Source: Sphingomonadales bacterium (GTDB lineage: Bacteria; Pseudomonadota; Alphaproteobacteria; Sphingomonadales; Sphingomonadaceae). From it: a DNA stretch of 64,000 nucleotides. Numbering within the stretch: the stretch's first letter is position 1; each line of letters begins with the position of its first letter. Below the pieces are notes generated by a model, which ran no database searches, was not told where the DNA came from, and saw nothing but the letters and a program-made list of their open reading frames with translations. The DNA lies in assembly GCA_016721875.1 (NCBI GenBank), contig JADKHG010000005.1, forward strand, positions 62,001-126,000, read 5' to 3'. The translations under genes were made by a program, and so were the position numbers. Shown in pieces: positions 57,841 through 64,000 of the stretch.

Positions 57841-60471
57841 ATGCCGACTATAATTGATCTCACCACCCTTGCTCCGACTGAGGGTTTCAGCGTGCAGGGG
57901 CTGGTAGGTTGGAGTTTATCCGATGCCGGCGACATCAACGGTGACGGGATCGATGATTTCATTGTCGGCGTGCAGGAAGGTTCTCTCGGTGGCAGCCTTG
58001 CGGGTCAGGCCTATGTTATTTTCGGAAAGGTAGGAGCAACGCGCGCTAATATCGATCTGACGACAATTACCGCAGCCGACGGGTTTATCATTCAGGGCGA
58101 TGCAGCGGGCGACCGAGCCGGATTCAGCGTGTCTTCGGCGGGCGACGTCAATGGCGACGGAATCGATGATCTGATTGTTGGTGCGCCTACTGGCGACGAT
58201 GGCGGAACAGATGCGGGTGAGGCCTATGTCATATTCGGCGAGGCCGGAGCAACACGCGCGAATATAGATTTGACCAACCTTGCCGCAGCCGACGGCTTCA
58301 TCATTCAGGGCGATTTGGCAGGCGATCTAGCCGGATTTAGCGTGTCTTCAGCGGGCGACATTAACGGCGACGGAATCGATGATCTGATCGTTGGTGCTCC
58401 AGGTGGCGACAATGGCGGGGCAAATGTAGGCGGAGCCTATGTTATATTCGGCAAGGCCGGGGCCACTCGCGCCGATATCGACCTGACCTCAATCGCCGCA
58501 GCCGATGGGTTCATCATTCAGGGCGATTTGTCGGGCAACTTAGCTGGTTTCAGCGTGTCTTCCGCAGGCGACATCAATGGCGACGGGATCGATGATCTGA
58601 TCATCGGATCAGATGACAACTCTGGTTGGGATCAAGCCTTTGTCATTTTCGGCAAGGCTGGAGCGACCCGTACCAATATCGATCTGATCACTCTTTACGC
58701 AGACCCAACCGATGGGTTCGTTCTTGATGACATTGACCGCAGTGACAAAAATGGATTGAGCGTGTCGGCGGCCGGCGACATCAATGGCGACGGGATCGAC
58801 GATCTGATTGTCGGCACGCCAGGCCGCTACGCCATTGACGCCTATGCGGGGCAAGCTTATGTTATTTTTGGAAAACTCGGAGCAACCCGTGGCGACATCA
58901 GCGTTTCCTCCGGACTTTTGGCGTCCGACGGGTTCATCATTCAAGGCGCTGAACTTGACTACGCCGGATGGAGCGTTTCGGCGGCGGGCGATGTTGATGG
59001 CGATGGGTTCGACGATCTGATCGTTGGCGCACCAGATGCCAGTCTTGGCGGCTTCGTTGCGGGGCAAGCCTATGTCATTTTTGGCAAAGTCGGAGCAACC
59101 CGTGGCACAGTCGAACTGGACAATCTGGCCCCGCATCAGGGCTTTATCATTCAGGGCGATGATGCCAATGATCAAGCTGGTCGAAGCGTATCGTCAGCGG
59201 GCGACATCAACGGTGATGGTTTTGCCGACATGCTGGTTGGAGCACCATTTAGCTACTTAGGCACCGCCTATGTCATTTTTGGCCGCGCCGCGTTGACCGC
59301 GCCGGACGGGCTTTTGAATGGTACGACCGGTGCCGATATCCTGAATGGAACTGTTCTGGAAGATCTAATACAAGGTCTTGGCGGCAATGATGTAATCTAT
59401 ACCGGTGCAGGCAACGATGCCCTCAATGGTGGCACCGGGGCCGACATCATGGACGGCGGATCGGGCGATGATGTCTATCAAGTTGACGATGCTGGCGACG
59501 TGCTGATCGACAGTGGTGGAATAGATACTGTTTACACCAGTATCTCCATACACCCTGGTGCTGAATTTGAAGATCTGACGTTTTTGACCGGAGCGGTCCA
59601 GGGTTTCGGCAATTCGAGCAACAACGTGATCAGAGGCAATTCTGCTGCCAATCAATTGTTCGGCATGGACGGCAACGACACAATTTATGGTGATCGCTTC
59701 GACACCGTTCTTGATGGCGGCATTGGCAATGACAAGCTGGTAATCTCCGCTGCGGGATCCTTGCTCGCGTCGCTGAGCGGGTTTGAAGCGCTGGAACTGG
59801 TCGGCGGCTTCGAGGTGACGATCAATGCGCCAGTGTTCAAAGCTGGATTCGCCAACAATGCGGTATTGAGCGGCACCGGCAACCTGACTCTGAAGATGCT
59901 TGCCGCCACTCCCACCCTGCTGGTGCAGCAATTGCAGGCAGAAGCCGGCTCTAATGTGACAATGACGATTATTGGCTCCAGCGCAGTCAATATAGTCAAA
60001 TCAGCTGTCGGGATTGCCACCACTTACAACGGCGGCGAACTGACGGATCAGGTGCGCGGCAGCAACCTGGCTGATACGATGTTCGGCGGCGATGGCAATG
60101 ACAAGATCTATGCCGCCGGGGGGGGCGACACGCTGACCGGTGGGGCCGGCAATGATCAATTCCGTTATGTGTTTGCCGGCGACAGCGGCTTTGGCAGCAA
60201 TCGCGACCAGATCACCGATTTCACTATCAGCAGTGACCGCCTGAACTTTGCACTGATCGATGCCGATGCAGTAGCGGCGAGCGACCAAGCCTTTTCTTTC
60301 ATCGGCACCGCAGCTTTCGCCAACACTGGCATCGGCCAGATCCGCTATGACAAAAGCGGGGCAGACCTGTTGGTGCAAGCCGATGTCAACGGCGATGGCG
60401 TCGCTGATATGGAAATTGTCCTGCAGGGGCTTAATGGCAGCACGCTGACGGCTGCGGATTTCATTTTGTAG
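57841..60471 (+). CDS. FG-GAP (integrin-alpha-like) repeat protein with RTX repeats, type I secreted
   Basis: An 876-residue intact protein. It carries seven FG-GAP repeats of about 70 residues, each with the calcium-binding core AGDINGDGIDDLIVG and variants, separated by AYVIFGKAGATRANIDLT-like linkers. These would form a seven-bladed propeller like integrin alpha. From about residue 490 come RTX nonapeptides (GGNDVIYTGAGNDALNGGTG) and a C-terminal domain ending GVADMEIVLQGLNGSTLTAADFIL (last part LTAADFIL). The last 45 residues are nearly identical to those of the nuclease at 51063, so both use the same type I secretion route. No signal peptide. It probably acts as a calcium-dependent adhesin or matrix protein. 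Confidence 0.85.
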   Translation: MPTIIDLTTLAPTEGFSVQGLVGWSLSDAGDINGDGIDDFIVGVQEGSLGGSLAGQAYVIFGKVGATRANIDLTTITAADGFIIQGDAAGDRAGFSVSSAGDVNGDGIDDLIVGAPTGDDGGTDAGEAYVIFGEAGATRANIDLTNLAAADGFIIQGDLAGDLAGFSVSSAGDINGDGIDDLIVGAPGGDNGGANVGGAYVIFGKAGATRADIDLTSIAAADGFIIQGDLSGNLAGFSVSSAGDINGDGIDDLIIGSDDNSGWDQAFVIFGKAGATRTNIDLITLYADPTDGFVLDDIDRSDKNGLSVSAAGDINGDGIDDLIVGTPGRYAIDAYAGQAYVIFGKLGATRGDISVSSGLLASDGFIIQGAELDYAGWSVSAAGDVDGDGFDDLIVGAPDASLGGFVAGQAYVIFGKVGATRGTVELDNLAPHQGFIIQGDDANDQAGRSVSSAGDINGDGFADMLVGAPFSYLGTAYVIFGRAALTAPDGLLNGTTGADILNGTVLEDLIQGLGGNDVIYTGAGNDALNGGTGADIMDGGSGDDVYQVDDAGDVLIDSGGIDTVYTSISIHPGAEFEDLTFLTGAVQGFGNSSNNVIRGNSAANQLFGMDGNDTIYGDRFDTVLDGGIGNDKLVISAAGSLLASLSGFEALELVGGFEVTINAPVFKAGFANNAVLSGTGNLTLKMLAATPTLLVQQLQAEAGSNVTMTIIGSSAVNIVKSAVGIATTYNGGELTDQVRGSNLADTMFGGDGNDKIYAAGGGDTLTGGAGNDQFRYVFAGDSGFGSNRDQITDFTISSDRLNFALIDADAVAASDQAFSFIGTAAFANTGIGQIRYDKSGADLLVQADVNGDGVADMEIVLQGLNGSTLTAADFIL

Positions 60472-60511
60472 CGCCTTGGGGCGGCGATAAAAGCGCCGCC
60501 CAGCGCCCCTC

Positions 60512-61933
60512 CTACTTCCGCAACTCCTTCGCTAGCGTCTTCGCCGTCGCCTTGCCATAGGGCGGCTTGAAGCCTGCCAGCCCTGCGACATCCAGCCCCG
60601 GCTGACGATAGACCGCGCGCATATGGCTGAAGGTTTTGAAGCCGTCTTGGCCGTGATAATTGCCCATCCCCGATGGCCCGACCCCGCCAAAGGGCAGGTC
60701 TTCCATCGCATTGTGGAAAATGACATCGTTGACCGTCGCCCCGCCCGAAATGGTGCGCGACAGCACGCGGTCTGCCTCGGCATTGTCAGAGCCGAAATAG
60801 TATAGCCCCAATGGCCGGTCGTGCGCGTTCACATAGTCGATCGCCTCGTCCATCGACGAATAGGTCATCACCGGCAGGATCGGGCCAAAGATTTCCTCCT
60901 GCATCACCTTCATGCTGTCATTGACATTGCGAACGATGGTCAGCGGCATTTTGTTGCCGTTGGAGGAGGCGAAATCCTCGTTCGCAGGGTTTACCTCGAT
61001 CAGTTCCGCCCCCTTTTCGCGCGCGTCGGCGAGATAGCCTTGCAATCGGTCATAATTGCGCCCGTTGACCACCGAGGTGTAATCATCATTGGCGAGCAAG
61101 GTCGGATAGAGGTTGGCGACGCCTGCCTTCACGCCCTCGATCATTTCGGCTTCCTGATCTTTCGCAACCATCAGATAGTCGGGGGCGAGGCAGATTTGCC
61201 CGGCGTTCATCATCTTGCCCAGCGCCACGCGCTGACCGGCCTTTGCCTTGTCGGCGCTGCGCCCGATGATCGTAGGTGATTTGCCGCCCAGTTCAAGCGT
61301 GACCGGCACCAGATTGTCCGCCGCCGCGCGCATGATGTGCCGCCCGACGCTGGTCGCGCCCGTGAAGATCATATGGTCAAAGGCGAGCTTGGAGAAGGCC
61401 GTTGCCGCCTCCACCCCGCCGGTAAACACCGCCATTTCCTCTTCGGCGAAATATTTGGGGACGGCTTCGGCAAACAGGTCGGCGACGCGCTCTGTATATT
61501 CGGATGGCTTGACCATTGCCCGGTTGCCCGCCGCGAGAATGCCCGCCATCGGCACCATAACCATACCGACGGGGAAGTTCCACGGCGCGATCACCCCGCC
61601 CACGCCTTTGGGCTGATAGATCACCTCTGCCTTGGCACCGATCAGGCCGAGCGGAAAGGTCGGTTTGCGCCGTTCACCCTTGGCCCAGCTTTCGAAATGC
61701 TTCTTCGCATGTTTCATCGCGCTGACCGAGGGCATGATGTCAGTCATCAGCGTCTGTTCGGTGCTGCGATGGCCAAAGTCCGCCGATACCGCCTTGGCGA
61801 ACTCGTCCTTATAATCGATCAGCAACGCAATCGCGCGGTCGATGCGGTCGCGGCGCACCGACATTGGCTCGGGCAAAGCCGCTGTAAAGGCTGCCTTTTG
61901 TTTCTGCAGTACAGCTTGCATCTGGTCGGTCAT
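60512..61933 (-). CDS. Coniferyl aldehyde dehydrogenase-like aldehyde dehydrogenase
   Basis: A 473-residue NAD(P)-dependent aldehyde dehydrogenase. Motifs are GGVIAPWNFPVGMVMVPMAG, the NAD-binding IFTGATSVGRHIMRAA, the catalytic Glu in VTLELGGKSPTI, and the catalytic Cys in NAGQICLAPDYLMV. The C-terminus with LPFGGVGPSGMGNYHGQDGF fits the class 3 / coniferyl aldehyde dehydrogenase group. Intact. Its 5' end faces the thiolase gene across 156 bp. The real substrate could be any aromatic or fatty aldehyde. Confidence 0.88.
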   Translation of the reverse strand: MTDQMQAVLQKQKAAFTAALPEPMSVRRDRIDRAIALLIDYKDEFAKAVSADFGHRSTEQTLMTDIMPSVSAMKHAKKHFESWAKGERRKPTFPLGLIGAKAEVIYQPKGVGGVIAPWNFPVGMVMVPMAGILAAGNRAMVKPSEYTERVADLFAEAVPKYFAEEEMAVFTGGVEAATAFSKLAFDHMIFTGATSVGRHIMRAAADNLVPVTLELGGKSPTIIGRSADKAKAGQRVALGKMMNAGQICLAPDYLMVAKDQEAEMIEGVKAGVANLYPTLLANDDYTSVVNGRNYDRLQGYLADAREKGAELIEVNPANEDFASSNGNKMPLTIVRNVNDSMKVMQEEIFGPILPVMTYSSMDEAIDYVNAHDRPLGLYYFGSDNAEADRVLSRTISGGATVNDVIFHNAMEDLPFGGVGPSGMGNYHGQDGFKTFSHMRAVYRQPGLDVAGLAGFKPPYGKATAKTLAKELRK

Positions 61934-62089
61934 GATCGCGTCTCCCTATCTCTTCACCCTGAATTAGCGCAGCAAGTTGCAATTGGAAACCCATTTGCGC
62001 TTGCGACACAACACCGATTGCCATTTGTTTTTGCTGCACTGCGGCATTATAGTTGCGCGACTCTGTTATCAGCCTGAAGGAAAATTTCG

Positions 62090-63280
62090 ATGAGCAGCAC
62101 CGATCCGGTCGTAATCCTGTCCTATGCCCGCACCCCGATGGGAGCGATGCAGGGCGCGCTATCCGATGTTGCCGCGACCGACCTGGGCGCGACCGCAGTG
62201 AAGGCCGCTGTCGAACGCTCGGGTGTTTCAGGCGACGCTATCGAACGCATCTATATGGGCTGCGTGCTGCCCGCCGGATTGGGTCAGGCCCCTGCCCGTC
62301 AGGCCGCGATCAAGGCAGGTCTGCCCAAATCGGTACAGGCAACCACGGTCAACAAGGTGTGCGGATCAGGAATGCAGACCGTGATCATGGGCGCCGAAGC
62401 CATTGCCGCCGGTTCCGCTGACTATATCGTCGCCGGTGGGATGGAGAGCATGACCAACGCGCCCTATATCCTGAAAAAGCATCGCAGCGGCGCGCGCATC
62501 GGCCATGACACTGCCTATGACCATATGTTCCTCGACGGGCTGGAAGACGCCTATGAACCCGGCCGCGCTATGGGCACTTTTGCGCAGGAAACCGCCGACG
62601 AATATCAACTGACTCGCGAAGCGCAGGATGCTTATTCGATTGAATCGTTGCGCCGCGCGCAAGAGGCGATTGCCACCGGCGCATTCAAATCCGAAATCAC
62701 CCCGGTCACCGTGGTCAGCCGTGCGGGCGAAACCATTGTCGATACCGACGAAGCCCCCGGCAAGGGCCGCCCCGACAAAATCCCGACTTTGAAACCCGCC
62801 TTCGCCAAGGATGGCACGATCACCGCGGCGACCTCCTCGTCGATTTCTGACGGTGCCGCAGCCGTGGTGCTCTCGCGTCAATCGACCGCCGACGCCAATG
62901 GACAGAAGGCCGTGGCGCGCATCGTTTCGCACGCCGCGCACGCGCAGGAGCCAGCAGCATTTACCACCGCTCCCATTGGCGCAATCAACAAATGCCTTGC
63001 CAAGGCAGGCTGGACGATTGATCAGGTCGACCTGTTCGAAGTCAACGAAGCCTTTGCCTGCGTCGCGATGTTCGCGATGCGCGACCTTGGCATTCCGCAT
63101 GAGAAAATCAACGTCCACGGCGGAGCAACCGCGCTCGGCCATCCCATCGGCGCATCGGGCACGCGTATATTGACGACACTGATCGGCGCGCTGAAGCATA
63201 AGGGGCTGAAGCGCGGCATCGCCTCTTTGTGCATCGGCGGCGGTGAAGCAACGGCGGTTGCAGTGGAGATTGTGGACTGA
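62090..63280 (+). CDS. Acetyl-CoA C-acetyltransferase (thiolase)
   Basis: A 396-residue thiolase that joins or cleaves acyl-CoA and acetyl-CoA. The nucleophile Cys lies in VNKVCGSGMQTVIMG (about residue 92), the His in GGATALGHPIGASGTRI, and the second catalytic Cys in ASLCIGGGEATAV. LDG...YEPGRAMGTFAQETADEYQLTR is typical of the biosynthetic/ketothiolase type (PhaA or AtoB). Intact. It may work in polyhydroxyalkanoate, leucine or beta-oxidation metabolism; there is no neighbouring phaB or phaC to decide. Confidence 0.92.
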   Translation: MSSTDPVVILSYARTPMGAMQGALSDVAATDLGATAVKAAVERSGVSGDAIERIYMGCVLPAGLGQAPARQAAIKAGLPKSVQATTVNKVCGSGMQTVIMGAEAIAAGSADYIVAGGMESMTNAPYILKKHRSGARIGHDTAYDHMFLDGLEDAYEPGRAMGTFAQETADEYQLTREAQDAYSIESLRRAQEAIATGAFKSEITPVTVVSRAGETIVDTDEAPGKGRPDKIPTLKPAFAKDGTITAATSSSISDGAAAVVLSRQSTADANGQKAVARIVSHAAHAQEPAAFTTAPIGAINKCLAKAGWTIDQVDLFEVNEAFACVAMFAMRDLGIPHEKINVHGGATALGHPIGASGTRILTTLIGALKHKGLKRGIASLCIGGGEATAVAVEIVD

Positions 63281-63294
63281 GCAGCGTTTCAGCC

Positions 63295-63960
63295 ATGAAC
63301 ATCGTCTTCGTCTTGTTCGACGGGGTGACGCAGCTGGACTTTGCGGGGCCAGTGCAGTTCCTGTCGCGCATTCCAGGGGCGGCGACCCATGTCGTCAGCA
63401 AGGATGGAGCCGCTGTCAAAACCGACGCGGGTTTTTCGATCCTGCCCAATGGTAATTTTGCCAACTGCCCGCAGGCGGATATCTTGTGCGTCCCCGGCGG
63501 CTTTGGCGTTGCCCCGGCACTAGCCGATCAAGAGATTGTCGGCTTTGTGCGCGAACAGGCCAAGGGTGCCGAATGGGTGACCAGCGTCTGCACCGGAGCC
63601 TTCATCCTTGGCGCAGCAGGTTTGTTGCAGGGCAAGCGTGCGACCACGCATTGGGGCTATGCCCATCTTTTGCCATTGGTCGGCGCGGTGCATGAGGATG
63701 CGCGTGTGGTGCGCGACGGCAATCTGCTGACCGCAGGCGGCGTGACCTCCGGCATCGATTTTGCGCTCGAACTGATCGCTGCAGCCAAGGGGCCGGAGCT
63801 TGCACAGACATTGCAGCTCGCGCTCGAATATGACCCTGCCCCGCCCTTTCCCGGCGGTCATCCGCGCAGTGCGCCGCCAGCAATTGTCGAAGGGCTGAAA
63901 GCGCGGGTCTATTCAAAATCGGCGGTGGAGATGGAAGGCGCGATCAACGCACTTCGTTAA
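63295..63960 (+). CDS. DJ-1/PfpI family protein, isonitrile hydratase-like
   Basis: A 221-residue glutamine-amidotransferase-like protein. It starts MNIVFVLFDGVTQLDFAGPV and has the nucleophile-elbow Cys in VTSVCTGAFILGAAGLLQGK, with TTHWGYAHLLPLVGAV, the pattern of isonitrile hydratase InhA and related AraC-less GATase proteins. The start is 15 bp after the thiolase stop, so the two are probably co-transcribed. Intact. The natural substrate is uncertain. Confidence 0.85.
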   Translation: MNIVFVLFDGVTQLDFAGPVQFLSRIPGAATHVVSKDGAAVKTDAGFSILPNGNFANCPQADILCVPGGFGVAPALADQEIVGFVREQAKGAEWVTSVCTGAFILGAAGLLQGKRATTHWGYAHLLPLVGAVHEDARVVRDGNLLTAGGVTSGIDFALELIAAAKGPELAQTLQLALEYDPAPPFPGGHPRSAPPAIVEGLKARVYSKSAVEMEGAINALR

Positions 63961-64000
63961 ACTGCACAATTCTCGCTGGACTCGACTCTCACAACCGCGC

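Noticed and set aside
57918..59250. Regularly spaced direct repeats of about 210 bp that could suggest a CRISPR or satellite array
   Set aside because: They encode the seven FG-GAP protein repeats. Spacing and variation follow codons, and the unit is far too long for CRISPR.

Overview
The window looks like chromosomal DNA from an alphaproteobacterium of the order Sphingomonadales (Sphingopyxis/Sphingorhabdus-like). The evidence is the carotenoid genes crtI-crtB, a PhoK-type secreted alkaline phosphatase, a TonB-dependent receptor, alphaproteobacterial families (DUF1013/TrcR, DUF1192, DUF2849, DUF934, DUF1254/DUF1214), high GC, and the GC-rich palindromic repeats common in sphingomonads. No replicon, phage or integrative-element backbone is visible.

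Layout. 1-1694: end of crtI, a LOG-family gene and crtB. 1702-6693 (minus): inositol-phosphatase-like protein, PmbA/TldE, a small membrane protein, queE-queC, tRNA-Arg(ACG), and DUF1254/DUF1214. 6725-12886 (minus): ppdK, glyS, glyQ, with three palindromic elements, two of them inside glyS. 13119-15647 (plus): rpsM-rpsK-rpoA-rplQ. 15703-23604: a propeller-like protein, membrane proteins, a membrane-tethered winged-helix regulator, a prolyl oligopeptidase, a methyltransferase, a lipid kinase and two paralogous secreted proteins. 23667-27529 (minus): the operon cobA-DUF2849-cysI-DUF934-cysH for siroheme-dependent sulfate reduction. 27635-34550: clpA, DUF1192, a quinone oxidoreductase and a TonB receptor. 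34797-39142: TrcR, an S41 protease, a DUF4189 protein and a membrane-bound LuxR-type regulator. 39559-44033: metallo-beta-lactamase-fold hydrolase, acyl-CoA ligase, PhoK. 44302-47206: three secreted proteins of unknown function, two of them paralogs. 47782-50788: a DUF3703 protein, a roughly 2 kb AT-rich stretch without intact genes, and a PhyH-type dioxygenase. 51063-60471: two very large type I-secreted RTX proteins (an ExeM/NucH nuclease and an FG-GAP repeat protein) flanking a TIGR03032-type gene. 60512-63960: aldehyde dehydrogenase, thiolase and a DJ-1/PfpI protein.

Quality warning. About sixteen genes, including the essential glyS, are split by frameshifts. Where I could reconstruct the site, most are one base missing from a short homopolymer. 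I therefore treat them as probable sequence errors and annotate each as one gene spanning the break. queC differs: it also lacks about 110 internal codons.

Most of the window is ordinary housekeeping sequence. The most interesting points are the palindromic elements carried inside the glyS reading frame, the pair of RTX proteins sharing a C-terminal secretion tail around a TIGR03032 gene, a GTACCGGTAC-like motif upstream of several secreted-protein genes, the paralogous secreted-protein clusters, and the AT-rich decayed island before the nuclease gene. I found no clearly new defence, mobile or biosynthetic system.
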